Notes under the pieces: generated by a model
Seen by the model: only the letters and a program-made list of their open reading frames with translations
Database searches by the model: none
Told to the model about the DNA's origin: nothing
Position numbers and translations under genes: made by a program
Assembly: GCA_052387905.1 (NCBI GenBank)
Contig: JBQTIR010000022.1
Coordinates: 1-64,000 of the forward strand
Length of the DNA stretch: 64,000 nucleotides
From: JBQTII01 sp052387905
Lineage (GTDB): Bacteria; Actinomycetota; Actinomycetes; Sporichthyales; Sporichthyaceae
Direction: 5' to 3'
Shown here: positions 34,672-43,311 of the stretch, one piece after another
Numbering within the stretch: the first letter of the stretch is position 1
Layout of the letters: every line of letters starts with the position of its first letter

Positions 34672-36312
34672 GTGCGTAACTCAACAAGAACGCGGAAGCT
34701 TTCATCGCTCTCGGCGGCTGTGGCGGCGAGCATCCTGCTCAGCGCCTGCGGTGGTTCCGAGATCAACGAGGCAGCAACTGACGCCGGGTCGACAGTGACC
34801 GCGCCAGACGCCGCGCGCGACACCGCGACCAGCCCTAACTCGGGCGTCACCAAGACGGGCGACACCGCCGCGGGCGTCACCAAGGCAGGCGACACCACCG
34901 CGGGCGTCACCAAGGCGGGCGACACCACCGCGGGCGCCACCAAGGCGGGCGGCACCACCACCCCCACTGGCAGTGGCGGTAAGGCTTCCGGCGATACGAC
35001 CACCGACGCCACGACCAAGGCCGGCAACGGCAAGAGCAGCGCGCCCAGCGGCGTTGGCGCGGCAGATAGTGGTTCCGACGCGGGCGCGACCACAACCGAA
35101 GCCGCCGTGGCCAAGCTTGTCGCGTCGGCTCCGATGTTCGGGGGTACGGCGGCCTGTAAGCCGGCCACGCTCTCCGAGGTACCCATCGGCAACGTCAGCA
35201 CCTTGTCGGGTGTCCTCGGGGAGCTGTTCTCCCCGGGCCGAACCGCACTGCAGCTGTTCGTCACCGCACAGAATGCCTGCGGTGGGCTGAACGGCCACAA
35301 GATCAAGCTGTTCATCGAGGACGACCAGGGCGATCCCACCACTGCGTTTTCCAAGGGTCTGGCGCTGGCCCAGGAAAAGAAGATCCTCGCGTTCGTCGGG
35401 AACATCGAGGTGCTGACCGTCAACGGCTTCGGGCCGGTCATCAAAAGGACCGGTATTCCGCTCCTCGGCAGCGACCTGACCCACAACGACTACTTCACGA
35501 ACCCGTTGATCTTCCCGCAGGGCTCCAGCGTGCAGTCGATGGGCTACGCGATGAACCTGGGAGTGCGGGACTACTTCAAGAAGACCAAGATCGGCCTCAT
35601 GTACTGCATCGAGGTCCCCGTCCCGTGCAACTACCTCCGCCAAGCCATGCAGGAGATGGGGCCCGAGGCGGGTGTGGAGGTCATCAGGGCAACCCAGGTG
35701 TCCATCACCGCACCGACCTTCGTTCAGCAGTGCCTGGACTTCAAGAACGCCGGGGTTGAGGTCGTGGCCTTTGCGGTCGACGCCGCCACCGAGCGGCGCG
35801 TTGCCAAATCGTGCAACCAGGTCGGGTTCTTTCCCAAGGTGGTCTCGTACCCGATCTCGGTGGGCAACGAGAAGCAGTTCTTCGGGGAGGAATGGCTCGG
35901 CGACACCTACATCCCGATGAACACCTTCCCCTGGCACGACAACGAGACCCCGGTCGGGAAGTACTACCAGGCCATGGTGAAGAAGTACGCCCCCGGAACT
36001 GCGCAGGGCCAGGCCTCGAGCCTCGCCTGGACTTCCGGTGCCCTGCTCCTCGCCGCGTCAGCGAACCTGCCGGCGGACAATCCGACCACCCAGAATCTGC
36101 TGGACACCCTGTATACGTTCAAGGGCCAGAAGTTCACGGAACTGGGCGGGCTCGGCGGGCCGAAGACCTACACCGCGGGCCAGAATCCGAAGATTCCGTA
36201 CTGCTACTGGTCGATGGTGGCCAACGACAAGGGTGACGGCTGGAAGCTCATCAACACGAAGCGCACGTGCACGAAGGTCGTCGCTCCGAGCGATCCGCTC
36301 GCCCGAAGCTGA
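34672..36312 (+). CDS. livK: Liv-type substrate-binding lipoprotein, complete paralogue of the first gene
   Basis: 546 aa from GTG 34672. A basic n-region and hydrophobic helix end in the lipobox L23-S-A-C26, so it is a lipoprotein. Residues ~30-150 are a low-complexity Thr/Lys/Gly/Ala linker with four 10-residue repeats (GVTKxGDTTA). The receptor domain (periplasmic-binding fold I) starts near CKPATLSEVPIGNVSTLSG. The C-terminal ~150 residues align with the partial protein at 1-467. No permease or ATPase gene is adjacent, so it may share the LivHM-LivGF machinery and widen its ligand range. Confidence 0.9.
   Translation: MRNSTRTRKLSSLSAAVAASILLSACGGSEINEAATDAGSTVTAPDAARDTATSPNSGVTKTGDTAAGVTKAGDTTAGVTKAGDTTAGATKAGGTTTPTGSGGKASGDTTTDATTKAGNGKSSAPSGVGAADSGSDAGATTTEAAVAKLVASAPMFGGTAACKPATLSEVPIGNVSTLSGVLGELFSPGRTALQLFVTAQNACGGLNGHKIKLFIEDDQGDPTTAFSKGLALAQEKKILAFVGNIEVLTVNGFGPVIKRTGIPLLGSDLTHNDYFTNPLIFPQGSSVQSMGYAMNLGVRDYFKKTKIGLMYCIEVPVPCNYLRQAMQEMGPEAGVEVIRATQVSITAPTFVQQCLDFKNAGVEVVAFAVDAATERRVAKSCNQVGFFPKVVSYPISVGNEKQFFGEEWLGDTYIPMNTFPWHDNETPVGKYYQAMVKKYAPGTAQGQASSLAWTSGALLLAASANLPADNPTTQNLLDTLYTFKGQKFTELGGLGGPKTYTAGQNPKIPYCYWSMVANDKGDGWKLINTKRTCTKVVAPSDPLARS
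34841..34960 (+). repeat. Four tandem 30-bp repeats in the binding-protein linker
   Basis: Units at 34841-34870, 34871-34900, 34901-34930 and 34931-34960, each coding about GVTKAGDTTA with few base differences. Being a multiple of three, copy-number change would keep the frame and only alter the length of the tether between lipid anchor and receptor. Confidence 0.9.
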
Positions 36313-36328
36313 CCACCGGCGGCGCAAT

Positions 36329-36360
36329 CGGGTCGGCAGCTTTCACCAGGTGCCGACCCG
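36329..36360 (+). terminator. Hairpin terminator after the binding-protein gene
   Basis: Perfect 10-bp stem CGGGTCGGCA (36329-36338) / TGCCGACCCG (36351-36360) with a 12-base loop, 17 bases after the stop. No U-tract. Confidence 0.75.
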
Positions 36361-36397
36361 GTCGCTGCCGGGTCAGCTTGCGACCCCATAGATTTCG

Positions 36398-37486
36398 ATG
36401 GTGGAGTCGGACAGGGTGCAGGCAGCTGTTAACGCGGCTCAGCGCGCCCAAAAGGTTGCGCAGCAGTACAACGGATACGTCGACTCCGGCGTCCTCGACC
36501 TGCTCGATGAGCTCCGGTCCGCGATCCGTGGCGATGCCAGTGGACTGAGCATCACCGACCGCGTCGAGTATCTCGAGCTCATCGACCGTGAGCGGCACCG
36601 GATCATCGACGATTCCCTGGCACGGCGCCGGCGCACGATCTCCCAGATCCACGCGGCCTTCGATGACCTGCGGGCGTTCTCCCCACCCGGTCTGCTCGCG
36701 GCGGCCCCAGTTCGCCTGCGCCGGACCTGCGGATTCACCCGGGTGCTGGTCTCCCGGATCGTGGGTTCGCGCTGGGTGCCGGAACAGCTCAGCTCGGCCG
36801 AACCCGGCCAACTCAGCGCCGGTTTCCTTGCTTACGTGGACGGCGCGGATATCCAGCTCGCGCACATGCTCCTGGAGACTGAGGTGGTCCGCCGGGGGAA
36901 ACCGGCGTTCGTGCCCGACCCCTCTACCGACCCCCGCACCTACAAGGACATGGTCGTCGCATCGCAGTCGACCAGCTACACGGTGGCGCCCATCATCTGC
37001 AACCGCCGGGCGATCGGGTTCTTCCATGTGGATCGGCTGGGGCAGGAACAGGCAATGACGCCGCAGGACCGGGACAACCTGTGGGTGTTCACCGAACACT
37101 TCAGCGTGCTTTTTGAACGCTCCGTGCTGGCCGAGCGGCTCGAGGCGCAGCGTAGCTCTCTGCGCGCGTCGTTGCTCGCCGCGGCCGACGCCGTTGATGA
37201 GGCCTGTGCGGCAGGTATCCGCCTCGCCCGGGACGAATCCCGCGGCGCACGCGGCCTGCCGGTGGCTGCGGTATCCGCGGTGGGCCGCCTGACAGCTCGG
37301 GAACGCGAGGTGCTGGAGATGGTGGCGGCGGGTGCCACCAACGCGGACATCGCGCGCACGCTCGTGTTGTCCGAAGGAACGGTGAAGACCCACGTTCACC
37401 ACATCCTGCGCAAGTTGCACGCCGCCAGCCGAGCCGAAGCCGTGGCACGCTACGTGGACAGCGCGCGAGCAGAGCGTGGCTCGTGA
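36398..37486 (+). CDS. GAF-LuxR transcriptional regulator 1
   Basis: 362 aa. The N-terminal ~100 residues are helical, then a GAF-like sensory domain (~105-235, VAPIICNRRAIGFFHVD) and a C-terminal LuxR helix-turn-helix (LTAREREVLEMVAAGATNADIA ... TVKTHVHHILRKL). Stand-alone GAF-LuxR proteins like this are not two-component receivers; a small-molecule ligand is likely. It is directly coupled (GTGA) to a paralogous regulator and lies ahead of acyl-CoA catabolic genes, which it may control. The ATG at 36398 lacks a strong RBS. Confidence 0.87.
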   Translation: MVESDRVQAAVNAAQRAQKVAQQYNGYVDSGVLDLLDELRSAIRGDASGLSITDRVEYLELIDRERHRIIDDSLARRRRTISQIHAAFDDLRAFSPPGLLAAAPVRLRRTCGFTRVLVSRIVGSRWVPEQLSSAEPGQLSAGFLAYVDGADIQLAHMLLETEVVRRGKPAFVPDPSTDPRTYKDMVVASQSTSYTVAPIICNRRAIGFFHVDRLGQEQAMTPQDRDNLWVFTEHFSVLFERSVLAERLEAQRSSLRASLLAAADAVDEACAAGIRLARDESRGARGLPVAAVSAVGRLTAREREVLEMVAAGATNADIARTLVLSEGTVKTHVHHILRKLHAASRAEAVARYVDSARAERGS

Positions 37487-38415
37487 ATGCGGGGGACGCG
37501 GCGCCGTTCGCGGCGCTGGACGAGGCGGATGCACGGCATCGGCGTCAGGCCGAGCGGCTGGCGACGCGGGTGGCGGCGATTACCGCCCGGCTCGGGCAGC
37601 TGCGGGCTGTCAAGGACTCCAATGCTTTGCTGACCCGGGTGTGTGCGGATGCCGCGGAAACCTGTGGTTTCGCCAGGACCATGGTCAGCCAGGTCGACGA
37701 CGACCGGTGGTTGCCCTGGATGGCGCACTTGCCGCCGGGTGCAGCTCTGGATGAGGAATTCGCAGCCAATCTGCGGGGGCTCGAATTCTCCTTCGAGACC
37801 GGTACGCCGGAGGCCGTCGCGCTGCACGAGCGCCGTCCAGTTACCTCGCACGAGGGAGTCCAGGCGTCGCGCCTGCCGGCGCTGTTGGCGGAGTTCACCT
37901 CGTCCTACGTGGTGGTGCCGATGATCGCCTCGGGTCGGGTCATCGGTTTGATCCATGGCGATCAGGGCCCTCACGGTCCAATCCCGGACGAGGTCGATCG
38001 GGATGCGCTGCGGGTGTTTGGTGAGGGATTCGCGCTGATCTACGAACGAGCGGTGCTGGCCGGTCGGATGCAGAACCTGCGCGATCGGCTGCGAGAGGCC
38101 TTCGCTGTAGCGGAGGCACTGTCCGCCGCCATCATCTCCGAGGAGATGATCCTTATGCCTGGTACGACGCCCGGGCCGGCGGCCAGTGTCGGCGCTGCAC
38201 TCATCCCGCCGGACATCGCCGAGCGGCTGTCGCCACGAGAACGCGAGGTGGCTGACCTGATGGCACATGGTCTGGCCAACGCCGCCATCGCCGATCGTCT
38301 CGTCGTCTCGCCCAACACCGTCAAGACGCACGTCCGCAGCGTGATCCGCAAGCTCGGTGCGATCAACCGGTCCGACGCGGTGGCGCGCTACCTCGGCCAT
38401 AAGCCGGCCGGCTGA
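37483..38415 (+). CDS. GAF-LuxR transcriptional regulator 2
   Basis: 310 aa, GTG overlapping the stop of the preceding gene. Same architecture as its neighbour: coiled-coil N-terminus, GAF-like domain with YVVVPMIASGRVIGLIHGDQ, and LuxR HTH (LSPREREVADLMAHGLANAAIA ... TVKTHVRSVIRKLG). The final ARYL(G) segments also match, so the pair arose by tandem duplication. Its last 53 bases overlap the 3' end of the convergent acyl-CoA ligase gene. Confidence 0.87.
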   Translation: MNAGDAAPFAALDEADARHRRQAERLATRVAAITARLGQLRAVKDSNALLTRVCADAAETCGFARTMVSQVDDDRWLPWMAHLPPGAALDEEFAANLRGLEFSFETGTPEAVALHERRPVTSHEGVQASRLPALLAEFTSSYVVVPMIASGRVIGLIHGDQGPHGPIPDEVDRDALRVFGEGFALIYERAVLAGRMQNLRDRLREAFAVAEALSAAIISEEMILMPGTTPGPAASVGAALIPPDIAERLSPREREVADLMAHGLANAAIADRLVVSPNTVKTHVRSVIRKLGAINRSDAVARYLGHKPAG

Positions 38416-39973
38416 GCACACCCGGCCAGTCCCTCGCGAGGGCGCGTTTGTCGGTCTTGCCGGCGTCCGTCACCGGTAACGGGTCCTCGCGGATCCACCA
38501 CTGTGTAGGGACCGCGAAGCGGGCGAGCAGTGGACTCACATGGGCGGCGAGGTCCGCGGGGTCCAGCGCTGCTCCCGGCTCGATCTCGACGACGGCGCCG
38601 ACGACCTCGCCGAGGTCGGCATCGGGGCGCCCGAGCACGGCGGCATTGCGTACCTGAGGATGCGTCAGCAACGCTGCCTCGACATGGGTGGGAGCGATGT
38701 TCTCTCCGCCCCGGATGATCAGGTCCTTGATGCGACCGGTGACGAACAGCAGTCCGTCGACGATGCGTCCGAGGTCACCGGTGTGCACGAAGCCATCGGC
38801 GTCGAGGATGTCGGTCTGCACTTCGCCCCAGTAGCCGATGAGCTGCCCGGGAGTGCGCACGACGATCTCGCCGTCGCCATGGGAGTCGGGCGCCTCGATC
38901 CGGAGTTCGACGACCGGCAGCGCGCGCCCCGACGTCGCGGGGTGCTCCGCCATCAAGGTCCCGTCGGCGGAGGCGACGGTCCCGCCGGTCTCGGTCATGC
39001 CGTAGATCGTCGACATCCCTTTGCGGGCGTTGGGGAAATACTCGCGCAGCCGGGCCAGCACAGCCGGTTGCACCGGCGCCCCGCCCATCGAGATCGAGCG
39101 CATCGAGGAAAGATCCCGTTCGGCGATGTCCGGTGCCTCCAGCACCCGTGCGGCCATCGTCGGGACACCGCCCCACACCGTGACGTGCTCGCGTTCGATG
39201 AGGTCGAGCACCTCGACCGGATCGAAGCGCCCGCTCAGGAACACCACGGTGGCCCCGCTGAGCAGATTGAGCAGCGTGGATTGCAGACCGCCGATGTGGA
39301 ACAGCGGTCCGCTCTGCAGGTTGACGACCGGTGCCCGCGCGGGATCGAGCTGGTGGGGCAGCCGGCCGGAGACCGCGAGCAGGTTGTGCAGGTTGGCGAT
39401 GACGGAGCGGTGGGCGAGCACGGCTGCTTTGGGCGCTCCGGTGGTCCCCGCGGTGAACACCATGACGGCGGGGTCATCCTCGTGGGAGGCGGGCAGCTGC
39501 GGTGGGGGCCCGACCGGGCGCGGATCGGCGAACTCGGCGATGTCCAAGACACTGGTGCCGGGCGGGCACGACTGCGCGCGCCGGGCGTCGGCCACCACGA
39601 GGGCGGGCGCCAGGAGGTTGATCGCATGGGCGGTCTCCGGAGCGGACCACCACCCGTTGCCCAGCGCCATGATCGCCCCAGCCCGGATCCCGGCCCACAT
39701 CGCGACGATCCACTCCGGAGAGTTGGCGGCTTGCAGCAGGACCCGGTCACCCGGGCGCACGCCGCGCTCCGCGAGCAGGGCGGCGCCGGCCTCAACCCGG
39801 TCGAACACGTCACCGAAGGTGAGGCGACGCTCGCCCTGCACCAGATGAACCCGCTCGCGCCAGATCGCGGCGTCCACCAGCAGGTCGGTCAGGTGCCGGC
39901 GCCGAGGGGAGTACATGAGGAACGCGGGATCACCGTCGCGGCGGGCGATCTCGGTACCCCAGACGAAGGTCAT
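38363..39973 (-). CDS. Acyl-CoA synthetase (AMP-forming, FadD-like)
   Basis: 536 aa. P-loop-like VFTAGTTGAPKAA, YGMTETGG adenylation motif, TGDLG hinge region and GGENIAPTHVE before the terminal lysine domain (TDAGKTDKR) are all present. It activates a carboxylic acid to its CoA ester at the cost of ATP. The ATG has no clear RBS and only a short leader follows the 39986-40006 palindrome, so the mRNA may be nearly leaderless. It could supply the CoA ester for the badI/badH set or for the dehydrogenase pair opposite it. Confidence 0.92.
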   Translation of the reverse strand: MTFVWGTEIARRDGDPAFLMYSPRRRHLTDLLVDAAIWRERVHLVQGERRLTFGDVFDRVEAGAALLAERGVRPGDRVLLQAANSPEWIVAMWAGIRAGAIMALGNGWWSAPETAHAINLLAPALVVADARRAQSCPPGTSVLDIAEFADPRPVGPPPQLPASHEDDPAVMVFTAGTTGAPKAAVLAHRSVIANLHNLLAVSGRLPHQLDPARAPVVNLQSGPLFHIGGLQSTLLNLLSGATVVFLSGRFDPVEVLDLIEREHVTVWGGVPTMAARVLEAPDIAERDLSSMRSISMGGAPVQPAVLARLREYFPNARKGMSTIYGMTETGGTVASADGTLMAEHPATSGRALPVVELRIEAPDSHGDGEIVVRTPGQLIGYWGEVQTDILDADGFVHTGDLGRIVDGLLFVTGRIKDLIIRGGENIAPTHVEAALLTHPQVRNAAVLGRPDADLGEVVGAVVEIEPGAALDPADLAAHVSPLLARFAVPTQWWIREDPLPVTDAGKTDKRALARDWPGVLSRPAYGRGSAPPRRTG

Positions 39974-39985
39974 CGGGCAAAACTA

Positions 39986-40006
39986 GTCGAGTGTCCAATA
40001 CTCGAC
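39986..40006. promoter_or_regulatory. Palindromic operator between divergent ligase and dehydrogenase genes
   Basis: GTCGAGT (39986-39992), 7-base spacer, ACTCGAC (40000-40006): perfect 7-bp arms, flanked by CTAG on both sides (39983-39986 and 40009-40012). It sits 13 bases from the ligase start and 31 from the dehydrogenase start, covering both promoters. Candidate regulators nearby are MarR (34000) and the GAF-LuxR pair. Confidence 0.7.
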
Positions 40007-40037
40007 AACTAGACCATTTTGCTCTTACTGTGAGCCG

Positions 40038-41279
40038 GTGAGCACGCCCCAGACCTCCGGCGCCGGCGCGCGACCGACCCTGGACGAGTTTCTCGTCGGC
40101 GTGCACGCCTTCCTCTCCGCTCGCTACCCGCGCGCTTCGGCCCCGGGTAAGCGGGCGTTCGTGTGGGGTGCGGGTTCGGACGAGGTCCGGGTCTTCCAGG
40201 AGCCCGACCCGGCCGACGAGGCCGAGGTCATGACCGCGATCCGGGACTGGCGGTCCCAGCTGTGGAACGGCGGTTACGGCTGGATCAGCGGTCCGACCGC
40301 GTACGGCGGCGCCGGCCTGCCCGGCGCCTACCAGCGCGCGTTCGAGAAGGCCAGCCGCGAGTACCAGGTGCCCGGCGACGCCGCCCTGACGATCGGCCTG
40401 GGGATGATCGCGCCGACCATCTCCAGCTTCGGGACCGAGGAGCAGAAGCAGCACTGGCTGCCCCGGATCTACCGCGGCGAGGAGATCGCCTGCCAGCTCT
40501 TCAGCGAGCCCGGCGCCGGCTCCGATCTCGCGGCCGTCTCGACCCGGGCCGAGCGGACCGAAAACGGCTGGCGGATCACTGGCGCCAAGGTCTGGACCTC
40601 GGGCGCGCACCTGGCCGACGTCGGGGAGATCATCGCCCGCACGGCGCCCGAACCCCGCCACCGTAATCTCACGGCGTTCCTCATCGACATGCACGCACCC
40701 GGGGTCACCGTGCGCCCGCTGCGTCAGATGACGGGGGGAGCGGCGTTCAACGAGGTCTTCCTCGACGACGTCGAGGTCAGCGACGACCGTCGCCTCGGTG
40801 AGGTCGGCCAGGGCTGGCAGGTCGCGCTCGCCACACTGGCCCACGAGCGCAATGCGATGGGCCACAGCTCCTTCGGTGGCGTGGGCATCCTGTCCACCGA
40901 CCGCCTGATCGCCCTGATCCGCGCCCGCGGCGCCGAGCGTGATCCTGTGGTGCGGGCCGAATTCGGCGAGCTGATCTCACACCTGCGCTGCGCCCGCTAC
41001 ACCAACGAGACCACCGCGGCACAGACCCGCGCCGGCAACGCGCCCGGACCGGAGATCGGCCTGAGCAAGATCGCGCTCTCGGACAACATGCGCCGGCTCG
41101 GGGACTTCGTCGCCGATGTGCTCGGCCCGTCGATGATCGCCGACACCGGGGAGTGGGGCACCTACGCCTGGACCTCCCTCGTGCTCGGTGCGCCGGGCTA
41201 CCGCCTGGGCGGCGGCACCGACGAGATCCTGAAGAACACCGTTGCCCAGCGAGTGCTCGGCCTGCCGAGGCCCACATGA
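40038..41279 (+). CDS. Acyl-CoA dehydrogenase, subunit A of a heteromeric pair
   Basis: 413 aa from GTG 40038. QLFSEPGAGSDLA and KVWTSGAHLADVG are the flavin and substrate motifs; the C-terminus has YRLGGGTDEILKNTVAQRVLGLPR. It overlaps the next, shorter acyl-CoA dehydrogenase gene (ATGA), an arrangement typical of actinobacterial alpha2-beta2 enzymes for CoA esters of bulky (for example steroid side-chain) acids. Divergent from the acyl-CoA ligase. Confidence 0.9.
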   Translation: MSTPQTSGAGARPTLDEFLVGVHAFLSARYPRASAPGKRAFVWGAGSDEVRVFQEPDPADEAEVMTAIRDWRSQLWNGGYGWISGPTAYGGAGLPGAYQRAFEKASREYQVPGDAALTIGLGMIAPTISSFGTEEQKQHWLPRIYRGEEIACQLFSEPGAGSDLAAVSTRAERTENGWRITGAKVWTSGAHLADVGEIIARTAPEPRHRNLTAFLIDMHAPGVTVRPLRQMTGGAAFNEVFLDDVEVSDDRRLGEVGQGWQVALATLAHERNAMGHSSFGGVGILSTDRLIALIRARGAERDPVVRAEFGELISHLRCARYTNETTAAQTRAGNAPGPEIGLSKIALSDNMRRLGDFVADVLGPSMIADTGEWGTYAWTSLVLGAPGYRLGGGTDEILKNTVAQRVLGLPRPT

Positions 41280-42382
41280 CGAGCTCCTTGGTGCCCGACG
41301 AGGACGAGCGCGCGCTCGCCGCGACCGTGCGCGACGTCTGCGACCAGGTGGCGAGCAGCGAGCGCCGCCGCGTCGGTTTCGACACCGCCGAGGGCTACGA
41401 CACGGGTGCCTGGAAGACCCTCGCGGGCGAGGTCGGTCTGTGCGGACTGACGGTGCCCGAACGCTGGGGTGGGCTCGGACTGGGTCCGGCCGCCGTTGAC
41501 GTGGTGCACGTCGAACTCGGTCGTGCGCTTTACCCCGGACCGTTCCTCGCGGTATCCCTGGCCGTGACGGCCCTGCAGGCCGGTGCTGACGACGCCGCGG
41601 CGGAGCGCTGGCTGCCGGCCCTGGCTGCGGGAGAGTTGATCGCGACGGTCGCGTGCGTCGAGCCAGGACCCGGGCACCCGCCCGTGCGGGCTGAGCACAC
41701 TGTCGAGGGGTGGGTCCTGTCGGGGCGTGTGCCGTTCGTCCCGGCGGCACACGTCGCCGATCTGGTGCTGGTGCCCGCACAGACGCCGGCGGGGACCTCG
41801 ATGTTCGCGATCGATGTGCGCTCCTGCGGTGTCGCCGTCTCGGCGATGACCAGCCTGGACCTCACCCGCCGCCTCGGCGAGGTCGTGTTGACCGGGGCCG
41901 GGGCCACGCTGCTCGGCTCCGACGGCGATGCGGCGACGGTGGCGGCGGCCGTCGCCCGCCACCTGCGGATCGCCCTGGCCGCCGAGGCGGCCGGTGGCCT
42001 TGCGTGGTGCTCGGACACCTGCGTGGACTACGCCGGCACCCGTGAGCAGTTCGGCCGCCCGATCGGCGCCTACCAGGCGGTCGCGCACGCCGCCGTGGAC
42101 ATCTTCGGCGCGGCGAAATCCGCGCGCGCCGCGGCGCGCTGGGCCGCGGTCGCCGCGGAGAACGTGGACCCCGAGGCCGAGTTGGCGGGGCACGTCGCCG
42201 CCCTGCGGGCGGGGGAGTCCTACCGCGTTCACACCGAGGCAGCCGTGCACCTGCTCGGCGGGATCGGCTTCACCTGGGAGCACGACATGCACCTGTACTA
42301 CCGCCGGGCGCGTGCCTCCTCGGCGCTTGCCGGGGGCCCGGCGCGCCATCGCGCGGCGATCGCCACGCTCACCGGCCTGTAA
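41276..42382 (+). CDS. Acyl-CoA dehydrogenase-like, subunit B of a heteromeric pair
   Basis: 368 aa from ATG 41276 overlapping the previous stop. The N-terminal and middle domains are reduced (the usual TEPxxGSD motif is degenerate: CVEPGPGHPP), while REQFGRPIGAYQAVAHAAVD and GGIGFTWEHDMHLYYRRAR are strong. This asymmetry fits the partner subunit of a heterotetrameric dehydrogenase in which only one subunit type carries a full active site. The PECR-like SDR gene follows after 11 bases. Confidence 0.88.
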   Translation: MTSSLVPDEDERALAATVRDVCDQVASSERRRVGFDTAEGYDTGAWKTLAGEVGLCGLTVPERWGGLGLGPAAVDVVHVELGRALYPGPFLAVSLAVTALQAGADDAAAERWLPALAAGELIATVACVEPGPGHPPVRAEHTVEGWVLSGRVPFVPAAHVADLVLVPAQTPAGTSMFAIDVRSCGVAVSAMTSLDLTRRLGEVVLTGAGATLLGSDGDAATVAAAVARHLRIALAAEAAGGLAWCSDTCVDYAGTREQFGRPIGAYQAVAHAAVDIFGAAKSARAAARWAAVAAENVDPEAELAGHVAALRAGESYRVHTEAAVHLLGGIGFTWEHDMHLYYRRARASSALAGGPARHRAAIATLTGL

Positions 42383-42393
42383 AGGACTTCGCC

Positions 42394-43287
42394 GTGCCCT
42401 ACAACTCCGTGTTCCGCCCCGATCTCTTTGACGGCCAGGTCATCCTGATCACGGGCGGCGGCAGTGGCATCGGCCGCTGCACCGCCCACGAACTGACGTC
42501 CTTGGGCGCCACGGTCGTGATCGCCGGCCGGGACACCGCGAAGTTGGAGCTGGTCGCAGGCGAGATCGCCGGCGAGGGCAACACCGTGACCACGCATGGC
42601 TGCGACATCCGGGACGAGGCTCAGGTCATCGACCTGATCGAGTTCACCCTGGCCACCCACGGACGCATCGACGCGCTGGTGAACAACGCCGGCGGGCAGT
42701 ACCGACAGCCGCTCAAGGACATCTCCAGCAAGGGCTTCGAGGCCGTTGTGCGCCTGAACCTGTTCGGTGGCTTCATGATGATGCGCGAGGTCCACAACCG
42801 GTGGATGGGCGAACACGGCGGCGCGATCGTCAACGTCATCGCCGACATCTGGGGCGGGTGGGCGAACTACGCGCACTCCGGCGCCGCCCGTGGCGGCATG
42901 TGGACGCTCACCGAGAGCGCGGCCAGTGAGTGGGCGCCGTCGGGCGTACGCGTCAACGCCGTCGCACCCGGCGGGATCGAGAGCAGCGGCTTCGACACCT
43001 ACGAACCCGACGCGCAGCGGGAAATTCTCAGATTTCCCGAGACGATCCCGCTGCAGCGATACGGCAACGTCGCGGAGATGTCCGGCGCGATCACCTACCT
43101 GCTCTCCCCGGCGGCCGCCTACATCACCGGCAGCTGCATCCGGGTGGACGGCGGCGCGTCGCAGGCCCGGTACTGCTGGAACCCGCCCGCGCCGCATCAG
43201 AACTCGCAGCCGTTCGGGGGCTTTCACCTGGACAGTCGCTCGAAACTGCTCAGCGAGGGTCCGCGAGCCAGCAAACGCCGGCCGTAG
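42394..43287 (+). CDS. SDR, trans-2-enoyl-CoA reductase (PECR)-like
   Basis: 297 aa, GTG start with AAAGGA upstream. TGGGSGIGRC cofactor loop and NNAGGQ are normal. The active-site region reads HSGAARGG rather than YxxSK, as in peroxisomal trans-2-enoyl-CoA reductase and 2,4-dienoyl-CoA reductase, where this segment is conserved. A ~45-residue C-terminal extension (Trp, Pro, basic) follows the normal SDR end. As third gene of the dehydrogenase operon it may reduce or saturate an unsaturated acyl-CoA. Confidence 0.85.
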   Translation: MPYNSVFRPDLFDGQVILITGGGSGIGRCTAHELTSLGATVVIAGRDTAKLELVAGEIAGEGNTVTTHGCDIRDEAQVIDLIEFTLATHGRIDALVNNAGGQYRQPLKDISSKGFEAVVRLNLFGGFMMMREVHNRWMGEHGGAIVNVIADIWGGWANYAHSGAARGGMWTLTESAASEWAPSGVRVNAVAPGGIESSGFDTYEPDAQREILRFPETIPLQRYGNVAEMSGAITYLLSPAAAYITGSCIRVDGGASQARYCWNPPAPHQNSQPFGGFHLDSRSKLLSEGPRASKRRP

Positions 43288-43311
43288 CCGGGGCATCCCT
43301 AGACTGGCGGC

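Noticed and set aside
34841..34960. 30-bp repeats as a CRISPR array
   Set aside because: Repeats are directly adjacent without spacers, lie inside a coding frame and code a regular peptide repeat.
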